35,637 nt of DNA from an uncultured Clostridia bacterium (GTDB lineage: Bacteria > Bacillota > Clostridia > Oscillospirales > CAG-272): contig CANPZU010000026.1 of NCBI GenBank assembly GCA_947588825.1, positions 1-35,637 on the forward strand, written 5' to 3'. The notes under the pieces were generated by a model. That model had not been told where the DNA came from. It saw nothing but the letters and a program-made list of their open reading frames with translations, and did no database searches. Positions 8,353 through 17,395 of this stretch are shown in pieces (position 1 is the stretch's first letter; each line of letters starts with the position of its first letter). The position numbers were made by a program, and so were the translations under genes.

Positions 8353-10371
8353 ATGGCTAAAAAAACAACTATAATTGAAGATTACGGAAACAACAGTATA
8401 ACTCAGCTCAAGGGAGCCGACCGCGTAAGAAAAAAGCCTGCGGTCATTTTCGGTTCGGACGATATAGTGGGCTGCGAGCATTCCTTTTTCGAAATTCTTG
8501 CCAACGCCGTGGACGAGGCGCGCGAGGGGTACGGAAATGTAATTATAACCACTTATTACCTTGACAACTCCATCGAAGTGGAGGATTTTGGACGCGGCGT
8601 GCCTCTCGGATACAACGAAAAGGAAGGCAGGTATAACTGGGAGCTCATCTACTGCGAAATGTACGCAGGCGGAAAATACAAAAACAACGAAGAAGGAGCG
8701 TTTTATCAGTACTCGCTCGGCACCAACGGACTTGGAGCCTGCGCAACTCAGTACAGCAGCGAGTATATGAAGGTGACCTCCTACGATGAAAAGAGAGTGT
8801 CCGAGATCAGCTTTGAAAAGGGCAACGTCAAGGGAGAGCTTATTGTCTTAGACCTGCCCCGAAATGCAAAGAAAAAGCGCGGTACAATTGTCAAGTGGCG
8901 CCCTGATCTCACCGTGTTTAAAGAAATCGACATTCCAAAGGATTATTTTGTCGAGGTGTTCAAGCGTCAGGCGGTAGTCAACGCCGGAATAAAATTTGTT
9001 CTGAACTATGAGACGCCAAACGGCTTTGAAACAAGCGAATACCTTTATGAAAAAGGAATAGTCGACCGACTGACCGAGCTTGGCGGAGACGCTCTTATAA
9101 TGGAACCGCGTTTTATTAAAACCGAAACCGCCGGTAAGGACAGAGAGGATCTTAAAGAGTATAAACTTAAGATTGAAGCGGCGTTCAGCTTTTCAAAAAC
9201 CGGCGCCGTTATTGAGTACTACCATAACTCAAGCTGGCTCGAGCACGGCGGTTCGCCCGATCGGGCGACAAGGACCGCGTTTGTATACGCATTTGACAAA
9301 TATTTAAAAAACAACAACAAATACAAGAAAAACGAGGCAAAGATCACTTTTGCGGACATTGAAGACTGTCTCATGCTTGTGACAAACAGCTTTTCCACGG
9401 ACACAAGCTATGCCAACCAAACCAAAAAAGCGATAACGAACAGCTTTATAACAAGCGCCATGACCGAGTTCTTTAAAAACAGACTCGAAGAATTTTTTGC
9501 CGAGGATCGACTGAACGCGGAAAAAGCGGCTGATCTTATCCTCATAAACAGGCGCAGCCGCGAAGCGGCGGAAAATGCGAGGCTCGATATAAAAAAGAAA
9601 CTGGCGGGGAACACGGATATAAGCAACAGAGTGGAAAAGTTCGTAAGCTGCCGCTCAAGAGACCCCGAAAAGCGAGAGCTTTACATCGTTGAAGGGGACA
9701 GCGCCATGACCTCCTGCAAGCTCGCAAGAAATGCGGAATTTCAGGCGATCATTCCGGTGAGAGGGAAAACGCTCAACTGCCTTAAGTCAAGCTATTCGCA
9801 GATTCTTAAAAGCGAGATAATTACCGATCTTCTTAAAGTCATCGGCTGTGGAATAGAGATAAAAAGCAACGGTAAGGCCGATTCCTCCTTTGACATATCC
9901 AATCTCAAATGGAGCAAGATCATAATATGCACCGATGCCGACGAGGACGGGTATCAAATCAGAACTCTTCTTCTGACCCTGTTTTACTCCCTTCTTCCGA
10001 CTCTTCTGAAGCTTGGCAAGGTTTACATTGCTGAATCGCCGCTGTACGAGATAACCGTGAAGAACGACTCGTATTTTGCCTACAACGAAGAAGAGAAGAA
10101 TAAAATTACCGCAGAGCTTGATGGTAAGAATCAAAGGTACGGCATAATGCGCTCCAAGGGACTTGGCGAGAACGAACCGCAGATGATGTCAAAGACCACG
10201 ATGAATCCAGCGACAAGACGCCTTATACGGGTCTGCGAGGCGGACGCGCAAAAGACGGCGGAGATACTCGAGCTGCTTCTTGGGAACAACCTGAGTGAAA
10301 GAAAGGAATTTATCGCAAAGTACGGCGCGGCGTACGCGGCGGGAGTCGATACCGCTTACGCCGGCGACTGA
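8353..10371 (+). CDS. Divergent type IIA topoisomerase B subunit (GyrB/ParE-like), no A partner nearby
   Basis: This 672-residue protein has the GyrB/ParE layout: GHKL ATPase, transducer and TOPRIM domains. It would supply ATP-driven strand passage to a DNA-cleaving A subunit. ATPase residues are Glu47, Asn51 and Asp54 (FFEILANAVDEA) and DFGRG (78-82). The ATP-lid segment reads SLGTNGLGACATQ (121-133) where GyrB normally has a G-G-L-H-G-V-G-A type sequence. TOPRIM residues are EGDSA (Glu447) and DADEDG (528-533), with DGYQIRTLLLT where GyrB has DGAHIRTLLLT. C-terminal RSKGLGENEPQMM and TMNPATRRL are retained. All catalytic acids are present, so it is probably active. It is a lone gene between its own promoter and terminator. 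It seems a paralogue rather than the housekeeping gyrB. The ribosome site is weak. Confidence 0.85.
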   Translation: MAKKTTIIEDYGNNSITQLKGADRVRKKPAVIFGSDDIVGCEHSFFEILANAVDEAREGYGNVIITTYYLDNSIEVEDFGRGVPLGYNEKEGRYNWELIYCEMYAGGKYKNNEEGAFYQYSLGTNGLGACATQYSSEYMKVTSYDEKRVSEISFEKGNVKGELIVLDLPRNAKKKRGTIVKWRPDLTVFKEIDIPKDYFVEVFKRQAVVNAGIKFVLNYETPNGFETSEYLYEKGIVDRLTELGGDALIMEPRFIKTETAGKDREDLKEYKLKIEAAFSFSKTGAVIEYYHNSSWLEHGGSPDRATRTAFVYAFDKYLKNNNKYKKNEAKITFADIEDCLMLVTNSFSTDTSYANQTKKAITNSFITSAMTEFFKNRLEEFFAEDRLNAEKAADLILINRRSREAAENARLDIKKKLAGNTDISNRVEKFVSCRSRDPEKRELYIVEGDSAMTSCKLARNAEFQAIIPVRGKTLNCLKSSYSQILKSEIITDLLKVIGCGIEIKSNGKADSSFDISNLKWSKIIICTDADEDGYQIRTLLLTLFYSLLPTLLKLGKVYIAESPLYEITVKNDSYFAYNEEEKNKITAELDGKNQRYGIMRSKGLGENEPQMMSKTTMNPATRRLIRVCEADAQKTAEILELLLGNNLSERKEFIAKYGAAYAAGVDTAYAGD

Positions 10372-10441
10372 CATCGTTCATGTGTGCTCGGCGCAGCGCA
10401 ATTATTTCTTTGCAAATGCCAAAGAGTATATTTTTATAAAG

Positions 10442-10486
10442 TGTCCGTCTGATTGACTTACATTGATCAACCAAGACGGACATTTT
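10442..10486 (+). terminator. Terminator after the topoisomerase-like gene
   Basis: TGTCCGTCT (10442-10450) and AGACGGACA (10474-10482) form a perfect 9-bp stem with a 23-nt loop, followed by TTTTGAAA. It lies about 70 nt after the stop. Confidence 0.65.
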
Positions 10487-10491
10487 GAAAT

Positions 10492-10514
10492 CGCTCGGAT
10501 CAATAATCCGAGCG
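10492..10514 (+). promoter_or_regulatory. Hairpin abutting the addB ribosome-binding site
   Basis: CGCTCGGAT (10492-10500) pairs perfectly with ATCCGAGCG (10506-10514) over a 5-nt loop. The strong ribosome site GGAGGAG (10519-10525) begins 4 nt later. It may insulate the leader or modulate addB translation. Confidence 0.45.
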
Positions 10515-10532
10515 CGCCGGAGGAGAATTAAA

Positions 10533-13500
10533 ATGCTAAAGATAATATACGGTCGCAACAGAATAAAAAAGACCGAATATCTATACTCTCTCATTGAAAA
10601 AAAGCTGAAAAAAGGCGAAAAGGTTATACTGCTCGTGCCCGAACAGACGGTACTTGAGTCGGAAAAGGCGCTTTGTGAGGCTTCGATTTATTCTCTTGAT
10701 TTACGGGTACTGAGCTTTCGCAGACTCTGCAACGTGATATTCAGACAGTACGGCGGTCTGTGCTATAATTACATATCAAAGGCGGGCAAGTACGCCGTTA
10801 TATGGAAAGCACTTAAAATGCTCTCTCCTATGCTTAAAAAGTATGATACACAGCTGCTGAGCGACAGACAGCTGCCCTTTATGCTGCTTGACGCCATAGA
10901 GGAGTTTCGCATGTACGGCGTCTCTCCCGACGCTCTTATGAGCGCTTCTTCCCGCATCGAGGAAGACCCCTCGTTTTCTGAGACTCTGTATGACATTTCT
11001 CAGATATACGCGCTTTATTGCGACACCGTTCACGAGAAATACGACGACCCCTCCGACGATCTGACCGCCGCTGAAATGAAGCTGCAAAACAATCGATTTT
11101 TCGAGGACACAAATGTGTTTATCGACGGATTTTCCGGTTTTACAAAACAGGAGCTTGATCTTTTGTATCATGTCTTTGCTCAAAGCAAGGAAAGCACGGT
11201 CACTCTCGGATATGAAAAGCAAAGCAATGCGGAGGCGTTTGAGAGGCTCAGGGATACCGACAGAGCCCTTAGAAAGGCCGCCGACAAAGGACATGTGAGC
11301 GTGCTTGATGAAAGCTTTGATCTTCCGCTTGTCTCAAAGGAAATGGATTTTCTTGCAATGGAGCTGTGGAATTTTTCACAAAATTGCTTTGAAGGGCGCA
11401 CGCACGATATTTGCGCGATACGATGCAAGGATAAAAGAGAAGAGGTAAGAGCGCTTGCGCTTGAAATAAAGCAAAGGGTGATAAACGGCGGGAAGAGATA
11501 CCGAGATTTTACCGTCGTGGCGGGAAATATCGACGATTACCGCGGCATAATCGAGCAGGCCTTCGACAAATACGAAATACCTTGCTTTATCTCCAAAAGG
11601 ACCGAAATGAAAGCAAAATCGCAGGTGCGTTTGATACTCTCGGCGCTTATGATAAAGGTTTACGGATGGCAAACCGAACATGTTGTGTCTTATATACGAA
11701 GCGGTCTGACCTGCCTTGATACAAAGGAGGCGGACATGCTCTGCGAGTACGCTCAAATGTGGAAGATACGCGGAAAACGGTGGTACGACGAAAACGAATG
11801 GCGAATGAATCCAAAAGGCTTTGGATACGAGTATGATGAGGAAGCTTATGAGTCGCTCGGTGTTCTTAATAAGCTTCGGCGTGCGATATCGGAGCCGCTT
11901 GAAGAGCTTTTTGAGGTGTTTGACGGTCAAAGCAACGTAAGAAAAGTGAGCGAGGCCCTTTTTAATTATCTTGAAAAGCTTGAGATACGCCGCAAAATAA
12001 GCGAGAGCGCGGCGAGAAAGCGCGAGCAGGGCAGAAACGCCGAGGCGGATGAGGACGCTCAGCTTTGGAACTGCATTGTAAGCACCCTTGATACCCTTGT
12101 TAATATTGCCTCGGATACAGAGGTGAGCGCTGCTGAATATGCACAGCTTTTATCTCTTATGTTTGAGAATACCGACATAGGTAAGATCCCTCCCGGAGTG
12201 GACGAGGTACATCTGACCTCGGCAAACCTTTACCGCAGCGCGGGTGGCGAGTGTGTTTTTATTCTCGGGGCAAACGAGAAAATTTTTCCCGCCTTTCCCG
12301 AAGATCGTGGCATACTCGGATCAAAGGAGAGAGAAGAGCTCGCTCTTCTTGGCATTGAGCTTGATAAAGGGGGAGAGCGCGCCGTTTATGACGAGCTTCT
12401 ACATTTTTACAACGCTCTCACAAGCTCCGAGAAGCAGGCATGCGTGATATACAACGATAGCGACCGTCCGTCTTTCGCCTTAAAAACGCTTAAAGAAATT
12501 TTCCCGGTGTTAAATGAAAAGGATATGTCAAAGCTTGAGGATATCGACAAGGTATACTCTCCCATGAGTGCTTTTGAATACGCCGTTTCGTGCAAAGACC
12601 CTATAATTTCAAACAAGATAATCGATCTTGCCATAAAAAAAGACGGTAAATTTGTCAAGATAAAGAATGCTCTAAACATACCGATCAGATGGGGCGAATG
12701 CAATGTCGGTCATGATGTCACCGACAAAATGAGCGAAGGAGGTCTTATCCTTTCACAGTCAAAGGCACAGAAATATGTCGAGTGCCCGTTTGCCTATTTT
12801 TGCATGTATGTGGCAAAAATGCGTCCCACGGGCAGCGGAGATATCGAAAACCGGGATATCGGCAACTATGTTCACCGCGTACTTGAAATGTTCTTTGAAA
12901 AGGCTGCGAATAAAAATATTTTTGAGCTTTCAGAGACTGAATGCCAGATGATGATAAAAGAAGTCGTCAATAAGTACAAAAGCTCAATAATTAAGGAGGA
13001 CACCGACAAAAGGACCGAATGTCTTTTTGAAAGGCTCGAGTCTCTTTCCTCTCTTCTTATAAAAAACCTTGTAAAAGAGTTTTCGCTTTCAAAGTTCAGG
13101 CCGATACTCTTTGAATACCCTATAGGCGTCTTTGGCGGTATTTTGAGCATACCGATCTCCCTTGAGGACGGAACGAGAGTGCACATGAACGGTTTTATCG
13201 ACCGCGTCGACATTTATCGTCAGGGAACCGAGCTGTATCTGCGCGTCATAGACTATAAAACGGGCAAAAAGGAATTCAGCCTTGAAGATATAAGCAAAGG
13301 CCTCAATTTGCAGTTGCTTATATACCTTTTTACCGTCTGTTCTTCAAAAGATTCCGATTTTTTAAAGAGGCTGGGCGCCGACAGTGACTGTAATCTGCAT
13401 CCTGCGGGAGCGCTCTACTTTCTTGCCGGAATGCCGAGTATTAGCAAAAACAGTTTGGAGTTCAGCGAAGAAGAGCTGACGGAAGAGGTCATGAAAAACA

Positions 13501-13811
13501 TTAAGCGAAACGGGATTCTTACAGACGATATAAAAATTCTTTCCGCCATGGAGCCCGGACTTTGCGGTCTTTACATACCCGTCAAACTCGGCAAAAACAA
13601 CGAGCTTGACCTTGGCAGGGGGGACAAATATCCCATAGCGTCCGAAAAGAAGTTTCAAGAAATAAAGGAAAATGTGATATCCAAAATAAAAGAAATAGGG
13701 GAAGGCATGAAAAAGGGCATAGCGAACGCCGACCCTGTTTCCGAACAAGAGGCATGCAAATACTGCGATTTCAAAGAGGTTTGCCGAAGAGATATGAAGG
13801 AGGATTCCTGA
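10533..13811 (+). CDS. addB: AddAB helicase-nuclease, subunit B
   Basis: The 1092-residue AddB pairs with AddA in the helicase-nuclease that resects double-strand breaks for RecA-dependent repair and recognises Chi. N-terminal helicase-like folds are followed by a PD-(D/E)xK nuclease domain with VIDYKTGKK (Asp907, Lys909). That domain is embraced by a predicted 4Fe-4S cluster with ligands Cys751 (ECPFAYF), Cys1075, Cys1078 and Cys1084 (CKYCDFKEVC). The N-terminal P-loop is degenerate: GRNRIKKT (7-14) replaces GxxxxGKT, with only Lys13 and Thr14 kept. The start at 10533 is set by GGAGGAG 7 nt upstream. An upstream in-frame start (10485) lies in the terminator and has no ribosome site. addA follows after 1 nt. 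Confidence 0.95.
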   Translation: MLKIIYGRNRIKKTEYLYSLIEKKLKKGEKVILLVPEQTVLESEKALCEASIYSLDLRVLSFRRLCNVIFRQYGGLCYNYISKAGKYAVIWKALKMLSPMLKKYDTQLLSDRQLPFMLLDAIEEFRMYGVSPDALMSASSRIEEDPSFSETLYDISQIYALYCDTVHEKYDDPSDDLTAAEMKLQNNRFFEDTNVFIDGFSGFTKQELDLLYHVFAQSKESTVTLGYEKQSNAEAFERLRDTDRALRKAADKGHVSVLDESFDLPLVSKEMDFLAMELWNFSQNCFEGRTHDICAIRCKDKREEVRALALEIKQRVINGGKRYRDFTVVAGNIDDYRGIIEQAFDKYEIPCFISKRTEMKAKSQVRLILSALMIKVYGWQTEHVVSYIRSGLTCLDTKEADMLCEYAQMWKIRGKRWYDENEWRMNPKGFGYEYDEEAYESLGVLNKLRRAISEPLEELFEVFDGQSNVRKVSEALFNYLEKLEIRRKISESAARKREQGRNAEADEDAQLWNCIVSTLDTLVNIASDTEVSAAEYAQLLSLMFENTDIGKIPPGVDEVHLTSANLYRSAGGECVFILGANEKIFPAFPEDRGILGSKEREELALLGIELDKGGERAVYDELLHFYNALTSSEKQACVIYNDSDRPSFALKTLKEIFPVLNEKDMSKLEDIDKVYSPMSAFEYAVSCKDPIISNKIIDLAIKKDGKFVKIKNALNIPIRWGECNVGHDVTDKMSEGGLILSQSKAQKYVECPFAYFCMYVAKMRPTGSGDIENRDIGNYVHRVLEMFFEKAANKNIFELSETECQMMIKEVVNKYKSSIIKEDTDKRTECLFERLESLSSLLIKNLVKEFSLSKFRPILFEYPIGVFGGILSIPISLEDGTRVHMNGFIDRVDIYRQGTELYLRVIDYKTGKKEFSLEDISKGLNLQLLIYLFTVCSSKDSDFLKRLGADSDCNLHPAGALYFLAGMPSISKNSLEFSEEELTEEVMKNIKRNGILTDDIKILSAMEPGLCGLYIPVKLGKNNELDLGRGDKYPIASEKKFQEIKENVISKIKEIGEGMKKGIANADPVSEQEACKYCDFKEVCRRDMKEDS

Positions 13812-13812
13812 A

Positions 13813-16800
13813 ATGTCAGAAATACCGTTTACAAACAGGCAGCTGGACGCTATAAGGGCTCCCGTGTCAAACATACTCGTGAGCGCCGCTGCGGGATCCG
13901 GCAAGACCGCAGTCCTCACGGAACGTATAATACAGAACCTGCTCGACCCGGAAAAGCAGGTCGGTATATCGGATATGCTGGTCGTGACGTTTACAAAGGC
14001 GGCAGCTTCCGAGCTGAAAAGCAGAATATCATCCTCGCTTGGCAGAGCATATTCCAAAGACATAGCAAATAAAAAACTGAGAAAGCAGCTTATGGAGATA
14101 GAAGGGGCGCATATATCCACAATTCACAGCTTTTATCTTGATCTGATTAAGGAGTATCACGAGCGGCTTTCGCTGCCCTCTTCGATGAAAATAACAAGTC
14201 CTTCCGAATCGCAGCTGCTTTATCGAGGTATTATGGATTCGGTTATTGACGAGCGCTATGAAAAGGACACCGAGGAGTTCAACCGTTTTGCGGAAAATTT
14301 CATATCGTTAAGAGACGGACGTCTTGCCGATATGCTCCTTGATTTTTATGAAAAGCTCTCTTCCTATCCCGACGGTGTGGAATATGTGAAAAACAGCAGG
14401 GATCGGCTTTTAAAAGTGGCTCAAACGGGTATCGACGGTTCGGAGTATATGAGTCAGGTCAAGGCGCAGCTCTCTTCAATGTGCGTATACTTCTGCGCAA
14501 TATGCGAAAGCGCGATAGACGCGCTGAGAAGCCGAGGAGAAGAGTACGCGATTCAGGCGGACGTGTTTGAGAGTGACTTAAACTATTTTAAGGTTCTGCG
14601 TTCGGCGGACGATATGAAATACTGCGAGATCGCTTCTCTTATGAAGGACTTTAAGTTTGCCATCATGAAGGGAGCGGGAAAAATAAGCGGCGATGATTTA
14701 TATTATCTTGAGCAAAGGGATATGTACAAAAATCAAATACGCGCCTTTTGCAAAAGCTTTTTTTCCGAAAGCGAGGAGAGTATAAAAAGAAGCGCGCAAA
14801 ACAGCGCTCACTTTTGCGGCGAGCTTTATAAAACGCTGAAGGCTTACGAGGAGATATCCGTAAAAGAGAAAACGGCAAGATCGATGCTCGACTACGACGA
14901 TCTTGAAAAATACGCGTACATGCTGCTTTGCCCCAAGGATGGCGATATGACGGTCGCAAAAGAAGTATCGCGGCGTTTTGCCCAAATATACATCGATGAG
15001 TATCAGGACATAAACCCTGTTCAGGACGCCATATTTTCGGCGATAGGGCAAAACAACATTTTCATGGTTGGAGACATAAAGCAGAGCATATATGGCTTTA
15101 GAGGCTCCGCTCCCCGATTGTTTGCCAAATACAGAGAGGATTATAAAGACTATCAACCGGGTAAGAAGCAGGATAATGTCAGGATGTTTCTAAGCGAAAA
15201 TTTCAGATGTGATAAAAACATTATAGACTTCTCGAATATGGTGTTTGCCTCTTTGTTCGTTCATGATAGGGTAAGCGTCCCTTATCTTGCCGAGGACGCC
15301 CTTGTATTTAAGAAAAACAGCGATCCTTCAAAAAGCGAAAAGGTCACAGTCGCGCTTGTGGAGACCGCCGAGGACAGTGTAAAGGAGCAAAACGAGGCAA
15401 AGTATGTTGCTTGCGAGGTCGCGCGCCTTATAGGCGAGGGAACAAAACCGTCGGAGATAGCGATAATACTTCGCAAAACAAAGGGCGTCGCCGAAATATA
15501 CGAAAAAGAGCTCGAAAAGCTTGGTATAAAGTATAGATCAAGCGCGCGGCGGGAACTGTTCAGGCAGCCCGAGATAATGCTTATTTCCTCTATTCTCGAA
15601 TGCCTTGATAACCCGAGAGGGGATATTTCGCTGAGCGCACTTTTGACAAGTCCCTTCTTCGCCTTTACCGTGGAGGACCTTTCAAAGCTTGCCTTTACGG
15701 GTGAGAAGGGAGTTTACAACCGCCTGCTAAAATATATGGACCGGGAAAGCTGCGGCGAGCTTTATGACAAATGCCTTGCTTTTACCGATTGGTTTGATCA
15801 ATGCAGAGAGCGCTCAAGAGAAATGACGGTGAGCGAACTTATACGCTTTGTCCTTGATAATCTGTCATTTGAGGCGGTTGTTTCGGCCAAAAGCGACTGT
15901 TCTGAGGATGTCGGGGACAATCTGTCCTCATTTTTAAGTATTGCCGTGGAATTTGAGTCAAATTCGTTTTGCTGTCTTTCTGATTTTGTAAGGCATATTG
16001 AAAAGCTCAAATCAAGCAGTGTTGAAACCGATTCATTGCAGAATGAAACAGAGGATGATAACGAAGTCAACATAGTGTCCGTCCATGGATCTAAAGGACT
16101 TGAATACCCCATATGCTTTGTTTGCGATTTGCACAGGCAGGTAAATTCTTCGGATGTGAAGCAGGATTTAATAGTTGACAGAGAGCTTGGCATAACTTTG
16201 CGTATGAAGGATGACAGCGGATATGTCAAGTATGACACGTTTATGCGAAAGGCGAGCGCTCTTCATGTCGCAAAAGAGCAGATAAACGAGGAAATGCGCG
16301 TTTTATACGTCGCGCTGACCAGAGCAAAGAAAAAGCTCTATCTTACCGCCTCAACCCCTGCTCCGAAGGAATTTGCAAAGCGCGGTATAAGAGGACTTGC
16401 CTCTTCATATTACGCTTACAGTAAAAACGCAAGTTTTATAAAATGGATACTCTCCTCCCTTAAAGAGGATGATTGTTACGAGATAAAATATATTATGTCC
16501 GACGATCTGACCGTCCCGGCCGAGAGCAAAATAAATTCCTTTGAAAACGAGGAAACAAATAAGTATGACGAATCAGCCTTCGAAAAGGCCAAAAACGCCA
16601 TAGAGTTTGTTTATCCCTGGAATAAAGAGCAAAAGCTTCCCTCAAAGCTTGCCGTGTCCGCGCTTTATCCGGAAGTACTCGATGAAGAAGAGGATGTAAT
16701 GAACCGAAGCGTCAAAGAACGTCCCGATTTTATGTCCCATAAAACGCTCGCGACGGGCGCCGAACGGGGAACGGCAACGCATGTCTTTATGCAGTTCTGC

Positions 16801-17286
16801 GATTTTGAGAAAGTTGAAAGATACGGGGTGGAAGATGAGCTTTTGCGTTTGGTCGAGCAAAAGTACATGACCGAGGAAAGCGCGAAGCTCGTCTATGCGG
16901 ATAAAGTTAACGCCTTTTTTGACTGCGAGTTGTACCGCTTGCTTAAAAAATCAAAAAAAGTGTACAGAGAATACCGTTTTAACGTTCGTATTCCGGCAAG
17001 CGAATTCACTGAGAAGGATAAGGAGCTTTACGCGCGAAGCGATGCCAAAATACTCGTTCAGGGAGTTATCGACTGCTTTTTTGAAAACGAAAACGGATCA
17101 TACACCATTATAGATTATAAAACGGACAGGGCGTTTTGCAATGATCCTGAAGCGCAAATTGCCCTTGAGTATCGCTCCCAGCTCATGTATTATAAAAAAG
17201 CGCTCGAAATCATCACTCGAAAAAAGGTCACAGGAGCGAGTATTTTTGCTTTTGATCTCGGAAAAGAAATAAAAATAAAGCTGTAA
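13813..17286 (+). CDS. addA: AddAB helicase-nuclease, subunit A
   Basis: This 1157-residue subunit is the UvrD-like 3'-5' helicase motor plus nuclease of the AddAB break-processing complex. Superfamily 1 motifs appear in order: Walker A SAAAGSGKTAVL (Lys31), VVTFTKAAASELKSRI, IHSFYLDLI, Walker B IYIDEYQDINPVQ, motif III VGDIKQSIYGFRG, SENFRCD, SVHGSKGLEYP and VLYVALTRAKKKLYL. The C-terminal nuclease carries VIDCFFENENGSYTIIDYKTDR-type residues, with Asp1101 and Lys1103 as the catalytic pair. AAGGAGG (13797-13803) lies inside the end of addB, and the start is 1 nt after the addB stop, indicating translational coupling. Confidence 0.97.
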   Translation: MSEIPFTNRQLDAIRAPVSNILVSAAAGSGKTAVLTERIIQNLLDPEKQVGISDMLVVTFTKAAASELKSRISSSLGRAYSKDIANKKLRKQLMEIEGAHISTIHSFYLDLIKEYHERLSLPSSMKITSPSESQLLYRGIMDSVIDERYEKDTEEFNRFAENFISLRDGRLADMLLDFYEKLSSYPDGVEYVKNSRDRLLKVAQTGIDGSEYMSQVKAQLSSMCVYFCAICESAIDALRSRGEEYAIQADVFESDLNYFKVLRSADDMKYCEIASLMKDFKFAIMKGAGKISGDDLYYLEQRDMYKNQIRAFCKSFFSESEESIKRSAQNSAHFCGELYKTLKAYEEISVKEKTARSMLDYDDLEKYAYMLLCPKDGDMTVAKEVSRRFAQIYIDEYQDINPVQDAIFSAIGQNNIFMVGDIKQSIYGFRGSAPRLFAKYREDYKDYQPGKKQDNVRMFLSENFRCDKNIIDFSNMVFASLFVHDRVSVPYLAEDALVFKKNSDPSKSEKVTVALVETAEDSVKEQNEAKYVACEVARLIGEGTKPSEIAIILRKTKGVAEIYEKELEKLGIKYRSSARRELFRQPEIMLISSILECLDNPRGDISLSALLTSPFFAFTVEDLSKLAFTGEKGVYNRLLKYMDRESCGELYDKCLAFTDWFDQCRERSREMTVSELIRFVLDNLSFEAVVSAKSDCSEDVGDNLSSFLSIAVEFESNSFCCLSDFVRHIEKLKSSSVETDSLQNETEDDNEVNIVSVHGSKGLEYPICFVCDLHRQVNSSDVKQDLIVDRELGITLRMKDDSGYVKYDTFMRKASALHVAKEQINEEMRVLYVALTRAKKKLYLTASTPAPKEFAKRGIRGLASSYYAYSKNASFIKWILSSLKEDDCYEIKYIMSDDLTVPAESKINSFENEETNKYDESAFEKAKNAIEFVYPWNKEQKLPSKLAVSALYPEVLDEEEDVMNRSVKERPDFMSHKTLATGAERGTATHVFMQFCDFEKVERYGVEDELLRLVEQKYMTEESAKLVYADKVNAFFDCELYRLLKKSKKVYREYRFNVRIPASEFTEKDKELYARSDAKILVQGVIDCFFENENGSYTIIDYKTDRAFCNDPEAQIALEYRSQLMYYKKALEIITRKKVTGASIFAFDLGKEIKIKL

Positions 17287-17320
17287 CGCCAATAAGCCGA
17301 TAAAAAGCGGCCATAACAAA

Positions 17321-17367
17321 TGCGCGTCCGCCCGATCCCTGCTTATATGGGATAGAGCAGACGCGCA
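17321..17367. terminator. Hairpin between convergent addA and lipoprotein gene
   Basis: TGCGCGTC (17321-17328) pairs with GACGCGCA (17360-17367), with an inner ATCCC/GGGAT stem. Neither flank has a long U-tract, so it probably serves as a shared, possibly weak, terminator for both convergent genes. Confidence 0.5.
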
Positions 17368-17395
17368 GTCTGATAAAAACGCTTATAAAAAATTT

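Noticed and set aside
10485-10532. Possible N-terminal extension of AddB
   Set aside because: The added start codon lies inside the terminator stem region and has no ribosome site. GGAGGAG points to ATG 10533.
13362-14120. Open frame of about 252 codons on the minus strand
   Set aside because: Antisense to the end of addB and start of addA, with no ribosome site and no domain.
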